Shown in pieces: positions 44,268 to 54,927 of a stretch of DNA of 64,000 nt (position 1 is its first letter; each line of letters starts with the position of its first letter). The stretch is from Flavobacteriaceae bacterium (GTDB lineage: Bacteria; Bacteroidota; Bacteroidia; Flavobacteriales; Flavobacteriaceae): assembly GCA_947456955.1 (NCBI GenBank), contig CANGTQ010000002.1, forward strand, positions 248,001-312,000, read 5' to 3'. Below the pieces are notes generated by a model. It saw only the letters and a program-made list of their open reading frames with translations, did no database searches and was not told the origin of the DNA. Made by a program: the position numbers and the translations under genes.

Positions 44268-45554
44268 ATGATTTATCAAAGAAGCAGTCAGTTATTTGCT
44301 GAAGCCGAAAAAGTTATTCCTGGTGGGGTAAACTCGCCGGTAAGAGCTTTTAAAGGTGTTGGAGGAACACCAATTTTTGCCAAAAGTGCCAAAGGCGCAT
44401 ATCTTTATGATGAAGATGATAACCGATTAATTGACTATATCAATTCTTGGGGACCAATGATTTTAGGTCATGCTTTTCAACCGGTTGTAGACGCCATAAT
44501 TGAAAAAGCAAAAAAGGGGACCTCATTTGGAATGCCAACAGAATTGGAAACAAAGATTGCTGAACTTGCTGTTTCGATGGTACCAAATATTGACAAAATA
44601 CGTTTTGTGAACTCTGGGACTGAAGCTTGTATGAGTGCTATTCGTTTGGCAAGAGGTTATTCAAATAGAGATAAAATAATAAAGTTTGCAGGTTGTTATC
44701 ATGGACATTCTGATTCTTTTTTAATTCAAGCCGGTAGTGGTGCAAGTACATTTGGAACACCAAATTCTCCTGGAGTTACTCAAGGTACCGCAAAAGATAC
44801 CCTATTGGCAAATTATAATGATATAGAAAATGTAAAAGCTTTATTTGAAGCTAATAAAAATGAGATTGCCGCAATTATTATTGAACCTGTTGCCGGAAAT
44901 ATGGGTTGCGTCCCTCCAATCCCTGGCTTTTTACAATCGTTAAGACAACTTTGTGATGAGAACAATACATTGCTGATTTTTGATGAAGTAATGACCGGAT
45001 TCCGATTGGCAAAAGGAGGCGTTCAGGAATTGTATAATGTTAAGGCCGATATTGTTTGTTTTGGAAAAGTTATAGGTGGTGGTTTACCAGTTGGAGCTTT
45101 TGCTGCCAGCAATGAAATCATGAATCATTTATCGCCAATCGGTCCGGTTTATCAAGCGGGAACTCTTTCCGGAAATCCATTAGCGATGGCCGCAGGATAT
45201 GCTATGCTACAGACTTTAAATAATGATGCGGATATTTTCAAACGATTGGAAGCGAAAACAGCCTATCTGCACAAAGGAATTGAGAAAGTGCTTACTGCCA
45301 ATAATGTAGTGTACACTATTAATAGAGTAGGCTCCATGGTTTCAGTTCATTTTGATGCCAATCCGGTAGTTGATTTTCAAACTGCCAAAAATGGAGATAA
45401 TGAAACCTTTAAAAAGTTCTTCCATGGTTTGTTGCACGAAGGAGTTTATATAGCGCCTTCGGCTTATGAAACTTGGTTTATAACTGACGCACTAACTTAT
45501 GAAGATTTGGATTTCACAATCGAAGCCATTAATAAAGTTTCTAAAAGTTTTTAA
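44268..45554 (+). CDS. hemL: Glutamate-1-semialdehyde 2,1-aminomutase
   Basis: A 428-residue PLP enzyme of full length. It makes 5-aminolevulinate in tetrapyrrole biosynthesis. Motifs: [46 protein letters not shown], and the PLP lysine in [15 protein letters not shown]. It lies behind the glucosaminidase with a 27-base gap. A terminator at 45559 follows at once. Confidence 0.97.
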   Translation: MIYQRSSQLFAEAEKVIPGGVNSPVRAFKGVGGTPIFAKSAKGAYLYDEDDNRLIDYINSWGPMILGHAFQPVVDAIIEKAKKGTSFGMPTELETKIAELAVSMVPNIDKIRFVNSGTEACMSAIRLARGYSNRDKIIKFAGCYHGHSDSFLIQAGSGASTFGTPNSPGVTQGTAKDTLLANYNDIENVKALFEANKNEIAAIIIEPVAGNMGCVPPIPGFLQSLRQLCDENNTLLIFDEVMTGFRLAKGGVQELYNVKADIVCFGKVIGGGLPVGAFAASNEIMNHLSPIGPVYQAGTLSGNPLAMAAGYAMLQTLNNDADIFKRLEAKTAYLHKGIEKVLTANNVVYTINRVGSMVSVHFDANPVVDFQTAKNGDNETFKKFFHGLLHEGVYIAPSAYETWFITDALTYEDLDFTIEAINKVSKSF

Positions 45555-45558
45555 ATAG

Positions 45559-45599
45559 AAAAGTCCCGTGTCTTTTATTTTTAGAGAAACGGGACTTTT
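45559..45599. terminator. Bidirectional terminator after hemL
   Basis: AAAAGTCCCGT pairs with ACGGGACTTTT across a 19-base loop. It serves hemL and the convergent small gene at 45618. Confidence 0.88.
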
Positions 45600-45617
45600 A
45601 TTTGTAAATTGAAATTA

Positions 45618-45947
45618 CTAGTGTATTAATTTCTGAAACAACTCTTGATTTTTTTCTAATTTATCCATTAGATTGGAATCTAAACTAGCTCTTATTTTTG
45701 CTTCAATAACTCTTGAAAATTCATCTTTTCTTTCTTTTGTTAAATCCTTGTTTTCAAGAACACTGATTTTTTGTTCAAATAGTCCAACAAAATTTTCATT
45801 TTGAGTTTTATCTAATCCTAAATATTCAGTCAATTCAGCGGCTTGTTTTTTTGCCAAATCGTAAGCTGATGGAGTATTTTTATCTTGAGCGTTTGCATTT
45901 ATTGAAAATGCTAGCATCAATGTAAAAGCAGCAATTAATTTTTTCAT
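45618..45947 (-). CDS. Small secreted helical protein, Spy-like
   Basis: A 109-residue protein with a signal peptide (MKKLIAAFTLMLAFSINANA). The rest is helical and charged (LAKKQAAELTEYLGLDKTQNENFVGLFEQKI). It resembles small Spy/CpxP-type periplasmic proteins, but no LTxxQ is present and family is not certain. It follows a larger protein of similar kind by 72 bases, so the two may be related duplicates or one operon. Confidence 0.6.
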   Translation of the reverse strand: MKKLIAAFTLMLAFSINANAQDKNTPSAYDLAKKQAAELTEYLGLDKTQNENFVGLFEQKISVLENKDLTKERKDEFSRVIEAKIRASLDSNLMDKLEKNQELFQKLIH

Positions 45948-46019
45948 TTTGTAAATTTTAGTTGAATTAATAAGTCCAAAACTAATTTATTTTAGTGTAA
46001 ACTCAAAATTTATTTTTAG

Positions 46020-46454
46020 TTACTTTTCCGGGAGTGCTTGTGATTTTCTTTTTTCTTTTCTTTCACTCATCTTTTCTTTGAAGTTTTCTATTTTTTCTTC
46101 ACGATTTTTCTCCCATTTAGCGTACTGTTCAGGATTTAATATTTTTTTCATTTCAACACTTACGGCTTCTTTTTCAGCTTGTATTTGAGCTTTTATATCT
46201 TCTCTCATTTTAGTTTTAAGATCCTCCATTTCTTTTCTTTTGGCTTCTCTTTTTTCAACCTGTTTAGTGACTAAGGCTCTAACATCTTTGGTTTGCTTTT
46301 CATTTAAGTTCAAGTCTTTGGTCATTTTTTTTACTTGTAACTCAACCTTTTGTTCTGAAGTTAATTTTTCTCTTCCTGCTCTTCTTCCTTCTTTTTCTTG
46401 TGCATATGTTGTTAGTCCAACAACTAATAATGCGGCTACAATTAATTTTTTCAT
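46020..46454 (-). CDS. DUF4890/Spy-like periplasmic protein
   Basis: A 144-residue protein with a signal peptide (MKKLIVAALLVVGLTTYA). The mature part is highly charged and helical. It begins LTSEQKVELQVKKMTKDLNLNEKQTKDVRALV, the pattern of LTxxQ/Spy-type proteins, then KILNPEQYAKWEKNREEKIE. Spy-like proteins act as periplasmic chaperones or envelope-stress sensors. It is cut off from lysS by a palindromic terminator, so it has its own promoter. Confidence 0.75.
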   Translation of the reverse strand: MKKLIVAALLVVGLTTYAQEKEGRRAGREKLTSEQKVELQVKKMTKDLNLNEKQTKDVRALVTKQVEKREAKRKEMEDLKTKMREDIKAQIQAEKEAVSVEMKKILNPEQYAKWEKNREEKIENFKEKMSERKEKRKSQALPEK

Positions 46455-46534
46455 TTTTATATATTTTTTAATTTATGTGCCAATTGGACAAAGATGTTTT
46501 TAAAAGGTTTAATCTCTATAAAAAAGAATCTAAA

Positions 46535-46560
46535 AAAAGGAACTCAATTGAGTTCCTTTT
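46535..46560 (-). terminator. Palindromic terminator of lysS
   Basis: A perfect 26-base palindrome (AAAAGGAACTCAA and its complement), flanked by a run of T on the minus strand side. It lies 9 bases past the lysS stop. Confidence 0.8.
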
Positions 46561-46568
46561 CGTTGTAA

Positions 46569-48260
46569 TTAGTTTAAAACTACTGTTTTGTTTTCACCAT
46601 CAACAGTTACTTTGGTTAAACCGTGTTTTGCCAAACCTTTCATGGCGGCATCCCATTTTTTACCGCTTAAAGCTGATTTATCTTTGAGTTGTGCTATCGG
46701 TTGATTGTTATCGGCTTTTAATAAGCTGATGATTAGTTTTTCATCTTCGGTTAATTCCAATTGCTTTTTCTCTGGTCGCATTTGCGGAAAGAACAATACT
46801 TCCTGAATGGAAGGATTGTTAGTCAAAAACATGATTAATCGGTCCATTCCAATTCCCAACCCAGAAGTTGGAGGCATTCCATACTCTAAAGCGCGTAAAA
46901 AGTCTTCATCTATAATTCCGTTTGCTTCATCATCGCCTTTTTCTGCCAAAGCCATTTGTGCTTCAAAACGACTTCGTTGATCAATAGGGTCGTTTAATTC
47001 AGAATACGCATTAGCTATTTCTTTTCCGCAAACCATCAACTCAAAACGTTCCGTCAAATCAGGATTTTCTCTGTGCTCTTTGCATAAAGGCGACATCTCT
47101 TTTGGATAATCGGTAATAAAGGTTGGCTGAATAAAGTTTCCTTCGCATTTAGCGCCAAAAATCTCATCAATCAGTTTTCCTTTACCCATTGTTTCATCCA
47201 CTTCAATATGCATTGATTTGGCAGCTTCAAAAAGTTCTGCTTCGGTTTTACCCGAAATATCAAAACCTGTAAATTGTTTGATGGCATCGGTCATGGTAAT
47301 TCTTGCATAAGGTGCTTTGAAGTTTACTTTATGTTCGCCAAAAGTGGCGGCAGTAGTTCCGTTTACTTCATTGGCACAATATTCCAAAAGGTTTTCGGTC
47401 ATTTCCATCATCCAGTTGTAATCTTTGTAGGCTACATAGATTTCCATTGCAGTAAATTCCGGATTGTGTGTTCTGTCCATTCCTTCGTTTCTGAAGTTTT
47501 TAGAAAACTCATATACGCCATCAAATCCCCCAACAATAAGTCTTTTCAGATACAATTCGTTTGCGATTCTCATATATAAAGGAATATCCAAACTATTGTG
47601 ATGTGTTATAAACGGTCGAGCAGCAGCTCCACCAGGAATCGATTGTAAAACCGGTGTTTCCACTTCCATATAACCGGCATTGTTAAAGAAGGTTCTCATG
47701 GCGGTGAACAATTTTGTTCTTTTCATAAAAACTTCTTTCACATGCGGATTAACTACTAAATCTACATAACGCATACGGTAACGCAATTCAGCATCATTAA
47801 AGGCATCATGAACCTTTCCTTCTTCGTCAGTTTTTGGTAAAGGCAATGGTCGTAATGTTTTACTTAAAAAAGTAAATTTATCAACCCTTATGCATTGAGC
47901 CCCAACTTGAGTGGTGAATAATTCACCTTCAATACCTATAAAATCGCCCAAATCAGTTAGTTTTTTAAAAACCTGATTGTAGACTGTTTTATCTTCTTCA
48001 GGACAAATCACGTCACGGTTTAAATACAATTGAATTCTTCCTTCACTATCTTGTAGTTCGGCGAAGCATGCTTTTCCTTGATCTCTAACACTCATCAAAC
48101 GACCGGCAACAATAACTTTCTTGCCATCTTCAAAATTTTCCTTGATATCCTTGGATGTGTTTTTCACAGGAAATAAATCCGCCGGATAAGGGTTGATTCC
48201 TAATTCGCGAAGCGCTTTTAATTTATCTCTTCTAATGATTTCTTGTTCTGAAAGTTGCAT
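46569..48260 (-). CDS. lysS: Lysyl-tRNA synthetase, class II
   Basis: A 563-residue class II LysRS. The N-terminal OB fold binds the anticodon (VIVAGRLMSVRDQGKACFAELQD). Class II motifs: FFNNAGYMEVETPVLQSIPGGAAARPF, FRNEGMDRTHNPEFTAMEIY, and GLGIGMDRLIMFLTN. The extra about 60 C-terminal residues (KLIISLLKADNNQ...) exceed the usual bacterial length of about 500 and are seen in Bacteroidota. A -33/-7 promoter lies at 48279-48309. It is divergent from lipB. Confidence 0.96.
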   Translation of the reverse strand: MQLSEQEIIRRDKLKALRELGINPYPADLFPVKNTSKDIKENFEDGKKVIVAGRLMSVRDQGKACFAELQDSEGRIQLYLNRDVICPEEDKTVYNQVFKKLTDLGDFIGIEGELFTTQVGAQCIRVDKFTFLSKTLRPLPLPKTDEEGKVHDAFNDAELRYRMRYVDLVVNPHVKEVFMKRTKLFTAMRTFFNNAGYMEVETPVLQSIPGGAAARPFITHHNSLDIPLYMRIANELYLKRLIVGGFDGVYEFSKNFRNEGMDRTHNPEFTAMEIYVAYKDYNWMMEMTENLLEYCANEVNGTTAATFGEHKVNFKAPYARITMTDAIKQFTGFDISGKTEAELFEAAKSMHIEVDETMGKGKLIDEIFGAKCEGNFIQPTFITDYPKEMSPLCKEHRENPDLTERFELMVCGKEIANAYSELNDPIDQRSRFEAQMALAEKGDDEANGIIDEDFLRALEYGMPPTSGLGIGMDRLIMFLTNNPSIQEVLFFPQMRPEKKQLELTEDEKLIISLLKADNNQPIAQLKDKSALSGKKWDAAMKGLAKHGLTKVTVDGENKTVVLN

Positions 48261-48278
48261 AGTATGTATTTAAGCGAG

Positions 48279-48309
48279 CAAAGATAGGGATAATTTGAAA
48301 ATGTATCAA
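48279..48309 (-). promoter_or_regulatory. Promoter of lysS
   Basis: On the minus strand: TTG, 20-base spacer, TATCTTTG (48286-48279), a TAnnTTTG match. It lies 19 bases before the lysS ATG. Confidence 0.65.
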
Positions 48310-48338
48310 TTTGAAAATGATATGGCATTTAATATTTG

Positions 48339-48346
48339 TAATTTTG
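48339..48346 (+). promoter_or_regulatory. -7 box of lipB
   Basis: TAATTTTG, a TAnnTTTG match, 18 bases before the ATG at 48365. It rules out the TTG at 48311 as start. Confidence 0.6.
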
Positions 48347-48364
48347 CGGTGTCATAAGGTAAAC

Positions 48365-49066
48365 ATGAATAAAAAAATTCAACTTAACGATTTAGGTAAT
48401 AGAGATTATAAAGACACTTGGGACTATCAAGAGGATTTATTTAAACAAATTGTTGATATAAAAATTCAAAATAGGAGAGAAGAAACCAATTTGGAAACAC
48501 CAAATTATTTTCTTTTTGTTGAACATCCACATGTTTATACTTTAGGCAAAAGTGGTGATATTAGTAATTTACTTTTATCCGAAAAACAATTGGAAGTTAA
48601 AGGTGCTACTTTTTATAAAATCAACCGTGGTGGCGATATTACATACCATGGACCTGGACAAATTGTAGGTTATCCAATAGTAGATTTGGAAAACTTCTTT
48701 ACCGATATTCATAAATATTTACGTCTTCTTGAAGAAGTTATAATATTGACTTTATCAGAGTATAATATAATAGGTACAAGGAGTAAAGGCGAAACAGGAG
48801 TTTGGCTCGATGTAGGCACTCCGTTCGCCAGAAAAATTTGTGCAATGGGAGTACGTGCCAGTCGATGGGTAACGATGCATGGTTTTGCTTTAAACGTAAA
48901 TGCGAATCTGGGTTACTTTGATAATATTATTCCATGTGGCATCAAAGGAAAAGCTGTTACATCGATGCATGTAGAACTCGGAGGAACGATTGATGAGGAA
49001 GAAGTGAAAGAAAAAATTGTGAAGCATTTTCAATTTCTTTTTCAGGCTTTATTTATTACTTCATAA
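48365..49066 (+). CDS. lipB: Lipoyl (octanoyl) transferase LipB
   Basis: A 233-residue protein. It moves octanoyl groups from acyl carrier protein to lipoyl domains, including that of the E2 at 27723. The family motif RGGDITYHGPGQIVGYPIVDL is clear, followed by FALNVNANLGYFDNIIPCGI with the catalytic Cys, and KGKAVTSM with the catalytic Lys region. The longer frame from 48311 starts in the promoter, so I use ATG 48365. Confidence 0.94.
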   Translation: MNKKIQLNDLGNRDYKDTWDYQEDLFKQIVDIKIQNRREETNLETPNYFLFVEHPHVYTLGKSGDISNLLLSEKQLEVKGATFYKINRGGDITYHGPGQIVGYPIVDLENFFTDIHKYLRLLEEVIILTLSEYNIIGTRSKGETGVWLDVGTPFARKICAMGVRASRWVTMHGFALNVNANLGYFDNIIPCGIKGKAVTSMHVELGGTIDEEEVKEKIVKHFQFLFQALFITS

Positions 49067-49191
49067 ATTAAAATAAATTAATCAGCGTGAGTTGAGTATA
49101 AGCTTTTTAAAACATTGCTTTCAATATTTTAAAATCAAATGGTTTACTTTTACTATTATAATAAATAAAAAGTTAATGCGAAAAAGTTTCT

Positions 49192-49259
49192 AAACCATTA
49201 AGAAATTAAGTTCCGTTAAGAGTAATTACGTTTAATTTACTTAACTATCTTAATGGTTT
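49192..49259. repeat. Inverted repeat between lipB and rnhB
   Basis: Outer arms AAACCATTAAG (49192-49202) and CTTAATGGTTT (49249-49259) are perfect, with inner TTAAGT/ACTTAA. It lies in a 239-base convergent spacer with no gene. It could act as a terminator, though T runs are short. Confidence 0.6.
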
Positions 49260-49305
49260 CAATAAAAAATAATTAATTGCAATTCGAACTCACTTAAATC
49301 AGTAA

Positions 49306-49965
49306 TTATAACTCCAATTTTAGTTGCTCAGGCAATAATCGAAACGACATTCGGTGGTATTTGGTGATGCCGTATTTTCTTATGGCTTCTCTGTGTTCGA
49401 TTGTTGGGTAGCCTTTGTTTTGTTTCCAGTTGTACATTGGAAATTCTTCATGAATTCTATTCATATATTCATCTCTGTATGTTTTTGCTAAAACCGAAGC
49501 CGCTGCAATGCTCATGTATTTTGAGTCACCTTTTATTATTGAGGTATTAGGAATCGAAAGCAGCAACTCAATTTCTGAATCCGTAAAAACTTTACCGCCT
49601 TTATTTTTAATTCCACCTTTTGGGATTAGGGGGCTATTTCCGTCTACTATAATATAATTAGGTAAAGGATTAAGTTTTGTAATACATTCTTGCATTGCTT
49701 TTATCGAAGCATTCAGAATATTAATTTCATCAATTATTTTAGGTTCAAGATGGGTTACAGAAAAAGATATTGAAGTAGCTTCGATTATTGACTTTAATTT
49801 CTCTCGGGTTTTTTCTGAAAGTTGTTTGGAGTCATTCAGCAACTCTGATTTAAATTCATCAGGTAGCATAACAGCAGCTGCTGTAACCGGACCAGCAAGG
49901 CAACCACGCCCAGCTTCATCGGTGCCACATTCTAAAATGAAATCAGAAAATTTTGATAGAAGCAT
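49306..49965 (-). CDS. rnhB: Ribonuclease HII
   Basis: A 219-residue RNase HII. It removes ribonucleotides from DNA and RNA primers. The metal-binding acidic residues are seen in [21 protein letters not shown] (Asp and Glu), in YIIVDGN, and in [24 protein letters not shown]. Length is normal. It is divergent from the SusC gene; a TTTG-N18-TAAAATTG sequence just upstream on its strand is a likely promoter. Confidence 0.95.
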   Translation of the reverse strand: MLLSKFSDFILECGTDEAGRGCLAGPVTAAAVMLPDEFKSELLNDSKQLSEKTREKLKSIIEATSISFSVTHLEPKIIDEINILNASIKAMQECITKLNPLPNYIIVDGNSPLIPKGGIKNKGGKVFTDSEIELLLSIPNTSIIKGDSKYMSIAAASVLAKTYRDEYMNRIHEEFPMYNWKQNKGYPTIEHREAIRKYGITKYHRMSFRLLPEQLKLEL

Positions 49966-50147
49966 GTAATTTTTTTATAAATCTATAAAAAAAGACACAA
50001 TTTTAATGTAATTATAGTATTGTCAAACTTACAATTAAAATGTTATTCAAACTTTAACAAATTAAATAAGATTATTTACTGTTAATATTTGGTTAATTAA
50101 TAAATAATTAAGAAGTTTGCAGAATAACTAACTCAAATAAAATTAAT

Positions 50148-53100
50148 ATGAGATCGAAGTTCAAATGGATTTTTACGCTATTATTAGCGTTATCAATACA
50201 GTTTTCGTTTGCACAAGAGAAAACTGTAACGGGTGTTGTTTCAGATAATACTGGACCATTACCAGGTGCTAACATTGTTGTAAAAGGAACAACACGTAGC
50301 GCACAAACAGATTTTGATGGTAAATATTCCATCAAAGCAAAACAAGGTGAAGTTTTAGTAATATCATTCACCGGGTACAATAATTCAACTTTGACAGTTG
50401 GAGCGGCCAATAATTACAATGTTTCTCTTAAAGAACAAAGTGTTAAATTGGAAGAGGTTGTTATATTAGGTTATGACAAGACAGCTACCAAGGCAAAGTC
50501 CACTGCGGCTACTACAACGGTTACGGCAGAGAGTCTTAAAAATAGACCAAACGTTACTGTATTACAGTCACTTGCTGGAAATGTAGCAGGTTTGAATGTG
50601 ATTCAGTCTTCTGGTTCTCCTGGTTCAGCAAAATTTGATTTACTTATTAGAGGTACAGGTTCTGTAAATAGTTCAACTGAACCATTATATGTTGTTGACG
50701 GAGTTCCTACAAATTCTGTTGTTTTCAGAAATATCAACCCAGAAGATATTGAGTCTGCTACAGTATTAAGAGACGCAGCTTCTACCTCTATTTATGGTAG
50801 TAGATCTGCCAATGGTGTTGTAATTATTAAAACAAAAAACGGTAAATATGAATCTGGACTTAAGATTTCATATACAAGTACCTATGGTATCTCGGAACTT
50901 ACTAAAGATAAATACAATCTTATGAGTTCTCAACAATTGTTGAGATTTCAAAGAGATAACGGTATAAGTGCAGGAGCAGGAAACAATGTATTGCTTAATC
51001 AATTTTTAGGAGCTACTGATGGTATTCCTTTAACTGATCAACAAATCGCAAACGCACCTAATACGGATTGGAGAGATGTGTTTTTTACTACTTCTCAAAC
51101 ACAATCACACAACCTTAGCTTAAGTTCGGGTGGTAAAAATTTAAATAATTTCACCTCTTTAAGTTATACGGATCAAAAAGGTATCGTTAATACCACAAAT
51201 TTCCAAAGATTTACATACAGAACTAATCTATCAGGTAAGAGTAATAATGACAAGTTTAACTACGGTACAAACTTAACATTAGCCTTATCAAAAAGATTTC
51301 AGTTAGGTCAAGAGACCAACTCTGGGATTAATAATAACGTAGTTCAAAACCCTTTATTGGGTTCGTTAACGGGTGTTCCTTATTATGGAGCTGATTTTTA
51401 TCCTGGCACAGGACAAGGTCTTTATGATATAGTTGGGACTGATTTCGATGGTGGTAATACAACACTTGTATTGCAAGATCTTTTGCAAGAAGGTAACCAA
51501 CCGAACCAATTTAATGAGATTAAAATCTTAGCTAACGCTAATGCTAGCTACAAATTATCAAGAGATTTTACCTTAGGTACAAGATTTGGTATTGATTATA
51601 CCCACTCTGATAGAACTTTTGCAAGAGCACCATGGTCTTATTTGGCTATTGCAGTAAGAGAAAACAATGCATTGCCTTTTGGAGGTTTTGAAACAAGAAC
51701 TTCAGATAGAGATTTTGGATTTAACGTTGTTAATAGCCTAAAATATTCAAGAGTTATTGGAAAACATAGCATAGATGCTGGTATTTACATGGAATATATT
51801 AAAGCATACAGAACTGCTAACTCATCTACGCAAAATGGTCTTGATTTGTTAACCTATGCTTTTGGAGCAGGAACAGGATGGACTAACGTTGGAGCAAACT
51901 TCGCAGCGCTTAGACCAACAACTAGTGCAGCTAAAAACGTAGCAGGTACGTATTCTAATTTCATCTCAGCTACTTATGATTACGATGGTAAGTATGGACT
52001 TGACGCTACAGTAAGAAGAGATGCTTCTTATCGTTTTGTTGACGATAATAGATGGGGTACATTCTGGTCTACAGGTGCAAGATGGAATATTGACAAAGAG
52101 AGTTTTATGAAAAATTCTATTTTCAATATGTTTAAATTAAGAGCTTCTTATGGTATACAAGGAAATCAAAATTTAGGAGTTCCTGCTTTTGGTGGAAATC
52201 CATTATATACTGGGTCAAACTTAATTAGAGATTTAATTGCAACCGGAACAGGTTATGGTAACTCTGGCGCTTATGTTTTATCTCAATTTGGTAATAACAC
52301 ACTACAATGGGAAGAGCAGACAATGGAGAATCTTGGTTTAGATTTTGGTTTGTGGAATGATAGATTATCAGGAAATATAGATATTTACCGAAGAACTACA
52401 GATAAATTATTTTCTAGTATTAACTTATCTGCTGCAGCAGGAGCTGGTAGTGGATTAGCAGGAAATAATGGCTCGTTAGAAAATAATGGTATTGAGGTTG
52501 CTTTAAGATTAAAAGTATTTAGAGGTAAAGATTTTAATCTTGATGTTTTTGGAAATGTAGCTTATAATGAAAACGAATATATTGACATCATTAGAACACC
52601 TAATGGAGACGGTAACGTAATTGACGAAATTGGCAGTATGATTAATGAATATTGGGTTGTGCCTTATGCAGGAGTTAATCCGGCAAATGGTGAATTATTA
52701 TTTGTTGCTGCCGATGGTAGTTTAACAGAAACTCCTAACGATGTTGATAGAAGAAGATCAGGAAAAAGCAGTATTCCAATGTACCAAGGAGGATTTGGTT
52801 TCAATTTGGATTACAAAGGATTTTTTGTTGACACACAATTTTCGTATTCATTGGATCAATGGAGATTTGACTATGCTCAATTATGGTTGAATTCACCTTC
52901 ATTTGCACCAGACAACAATATGTCTACTGACATTTTAAATGCATGGACACCAACAAATACGAATACTAATGTTCCTTCTGTTAATGCAGCAAATTTTGAT
53001 TTGGGGACTGATTTTTCAGACAAATGGTTAAAAGATGCTTCTTATGTAAGATTGAGAAATTTTAGTTTTGGTTATAATTTTGATAAAAAAACGTTAGAGA

Positions 53101-53258
53101 AGTCGTTTATTACTGCTTTAAAACTTTTTATACAAGCTGAGAATTTATATACTTGGACTAAATGGAGAGGTTTTGATCCTGATTTTGGTGCAACTGCTAA
53201 CGTTGGATCTTTCCCTACACCGAGAACGGTTTCGTTTGGTGTTAATGTTGAATTTTAA
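50148..53258 (+). CDS. SusC/RagA-type TonB-linked outer membrane transporter
   Basis: A 1036-residue protein. Signal peptide (LLLALSIQFSFAQ), then a carboxypeptidase-D-like regulatory domain (about 25-105: VTGVVSDNTGPLPGANIVVKGT), a TonB plug (about 110-235: SLKNRPNVTVLQSLAGNVAGLNV, DGVPTNSV) and a 22-strand barrel ending in an aromatic F (VSFGVNVEF). It imports large nutrients using the proton motive force through TonB. Its partner SusD gene is 14 bases away. Substrate unknown; no glycanase gene is beside it. A TTTG-N20-GAAGTTTG sequence upstream is a possible promoter. Confidence 0.96.
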   Translation: MRSKFKWIFTLLLALSIQFSFAQEKTVTGVVSDNTGPLPGANIVVKGTTRSAQTDFDGKYSIKAKQGEVLVISFTGYNNSTLTVGAANNYNVSLKEQSVKLEEVVILGYDKTATKAKSTAATTTVTAESLKNRPNVTVLQSLAGNVAGLNVIQSSGSPGSAKFDLLIRGTGSVNSSTEPLYVVDGVPTNSVVFRNINPEDIESATVLRDAASTSIYGSRSANGVVIIKTKNGKYESGLKISYTSTYGISELTKDKYNLMSSQQLLRFQRDNGISAGAGNNVLLNQFLGATDGIPLTDQQIANAPNTDWRDVFFTTSQTQSHNLSLSSGGKNLNNFTSLSYTDQKGIVNTTNFQRFTYRTNLSGKSNNDKFNYGTNLTLALSKRFQLGQETNSGINNNVVQNPLLGSLTGVPYYGADFYPGTGQGLYDIVGTDFDGGNTTLVLQDLLQEGNQPNQFNEIKILANANASYKLSRDFTLGTRFGIDYTHSDRTFARAPWSYLAIAVRENNALPFGGFETRTSDRDFGFNVVNSLKYSRVIGKHSIDAGIYMEYIKAYRTANSSTQNGLDLLTYAFGAGTGWTNVGANFAALRPTTSAAKNVAGTYSNFISATYDYDGKYGLDATVRRDASYRFVDDNRWGTFWSTGARWNIDKESFMKNSIFNMFKLRASYGIQGNQNLGVPAFGGNPLYTGSNLIRDLIATGTGYGNSGAYVLSQFGNNTLQWEEQTMENLGLDFGLWNDRLSGNIDIYRRTTDKLFSSINLSAAAGAGSGLAGNNGSLENNGIEVALRLKVFRGKDFNLDVFGNVAYNENEYIDIIRTPNGDGNVIDEIGSMINEYWVVPYAGVNPANGELLFVAADGSLTETPNDVDRRRSGKSSIPMYQGGFGFNLDYKGFFVDTQFSYSLDQWRFDYAQLWLNSPSFAPDNNMSTDILNAWTPTNTNTNVPSVNAANFDLGTDFSDKWLKDASYVRLRNFSFGYNFDKKTLEKSFITALKLFIQAENLYTWTKWRGFDPDFGATANVGSFPTPRTVSFGVNVEF

Positions 53259-53272
53259 ATAAAATATATATC

Positions 53273-54907
53273 ATGAAAAGAATAAAATTAATTTTTATCT
53301 CTAGTTTTTTTACAATATTTATGTTTACTTCTTGTGAAGATGCCTATAATATTGTTCAGGACGGAGAACTTAACGAATCGGCAATAACAGATATTTCCGG
53401 ATTACAAAGCTATCTAAACGGTACTTATGCTGGTGTTACTACTTCTAGTCAGATAGGTTTTACTGGAATTTTTACTGACGAATGTGGTGTTGGTAGAGGT
53501 AATGGTGGGCAGAGTTTAAATCTTCACCGATTTTTCCTTACTACAGGTGAAGGTTATGTAAGTAGTATTTGGTTTGGTAATTATCAAGTAATTAACAGAT
53601 GTAACAGAATTTTAAGAATGGCGAATGAGCAAGTGCCAGTTCCAACAGACCCAGGTCAATTAGCAACTTATAATTCAATAATTGCTCAAGCTAGGGCATT
53701 AAGAGCATTTAGTTATTTTGAATTATTGACTTATTTCTCTACGGACTTAAAAGATGACAATGCTCTTGGAGTAATGTTTTTCACTAATGTTCCTGAAGCA
53801 AGTGATAAATTCCCTAGAGTTGCTAATGGTATAATATTCGCTCAAATTGAGGACGATTTAAATTATGCTTTTGCTAATGTTGTTCCATCGGCTACAACTC
53901 CTTACAAGTTTGTATCTAAACCTATGATCACGGCTTTAAGAGCAAGAATGTATTTGTACAGAGGTAACTATACATTGGCAAAACAATATGCTCAAGATGC
54001 AATTGCTACTGCAGGTGTTACGTTAACTGCAGCAACACCAGTTGTTGCAACTGCACCAACAAATCCTTTTTACAGCGTTTTTGTTGCTTCTAACCCTGCT
54101 TCAGCAGGTGCTCCTACTGCAGCATGGAATACGGCTTTTTATGGTGCAACATCGACAAATCCATACAGAAGAATGTGGGCTGACGCCGCAACTGGCGGTC
54201 AAGGAGAGATTATTTGGTCGCTTGATAGACCGGCTGCTCAAACATGGGAAAATGTTGCAACACAATTTACTACTAATAGTTCTAACTTAGCAGGTTCACC
54301 ATTATTTGAAGTGGGTAGAAACCTATTCAATAAATTAACAGCAACACCTGGTGATGTGAGAAGGTATACTAACGTAGATCCAACATCTCTTATCAATCAA
54401 AATTATGCTACTGATCCTAATTATATTGCAACAGATGTACTTGTAATTGATAAGTACCCTGGAAAACCTGGATTTGTTACTAGAAACGACATAAAAGTCT
54501 TTAGACTTTCTGAAATGTATTTCATACTTGCGGAATGTTTAGCTAACGAAGGAAACATTAACGGTGCTTCTAACTCTGTAGCTTCAGTTATAAAACAAAT
54601 CAGAGATGCTAGAAACTTTTTAGGAGCTCAGCCTTTACCGGTTTATGCTGATGCAACAGCTGCTTGGGCAGGTATTTTAGATGAAAGAAGATTAGAATTA
54701 TGTTTTGAAGGTTTTAGATATATTGATATGAAAAGATTAGGTACTCTAGCAGGTCAAACACTTGACAGACACCCAACCGATGATCAAATATCAGGTGCGG
54801 AATTATCTATTCCTAACGATGACTATAGATTTACTATGCCAATTCCATTGGATGAGATAAACGGTAATCCTGGGATTGCTGCGCAACAAAATCCTGGATA
54901 CAATTAA
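53273..54907 (+). CDS. SusD/RagB-type surface lipoprotein
   Basis: A 544-residue lipoprotein with signal peptide and lipobox FTSC. It is the lid and ligand-binding partner of the SusC protein. Typical features are ALRAFSYFELLTYFS near residue 143, the tetratricopeptide-like helices, and the SusD-family LDERRLELCFEGFRYIDMKRLG near the end. Ligand (glycan or peptide) cannot be told from sequence. It ends in a terminator at 54928. Confidence 0.95.
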   Translation: MKRIKLIFISSFFTIFMFTSCEDAYNIVQDGELNESAITDISGLQSYLNGTYAGVTTSSQIGFTGIFTDECGVGRGNGGQSLNLHRFFLTTGEGYVSSIWFGNYQVINRCNRILRMANEQVPVPTDPGQLATYNSIIAQARALRAFSYFELLTYFSTDLKDDNALGVMFFTNVPEASDKFPRVANGIIFAQIEDDLNYAFANVVPSATTPYKFVSKPMITALRARMYLYRGNYTLAKQYAQDAIATAGVTLTAATPVVATAPTNPFYSVFVASNPASAGAPTAAWNTAFYGATSTNPYRRMWADAATGGQGEIIWSLDRPAAQTWENVATQFTTNSSNLAGSPLFEVGRNLFNKLTATPGDVRRYTNVDPTSLINQNYATDPNYIATDVLVIDKYPGKPGFVTRNDIKVFRLSEMYFILAECLANEGNINGASNSVASVIKQIRDARNFLGAQPLPVYADATAAWAGILDERRLELCFEGFRYIDMKRLGTLAGQTLDRHPTDDQISGAELSIPNDDYRFTMPIPLDEINGNPGIAAQQNPGYN

Positions 54908-54927
54908 TATATAGTATTTAAAATTTT

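Noticed and set aside
46569..48364. T-box or other riboswitch upstream of lysS or lipB
   Set aside because: Leaders are only about 10-15 bases by the promoter boxes, too short for a riboswitch.
50108..50410. 100-residue frame opposite the start of the SusC gene
   Set aside because: It is antisense to the signal peptide and regulatory domain of a clear coding gene.
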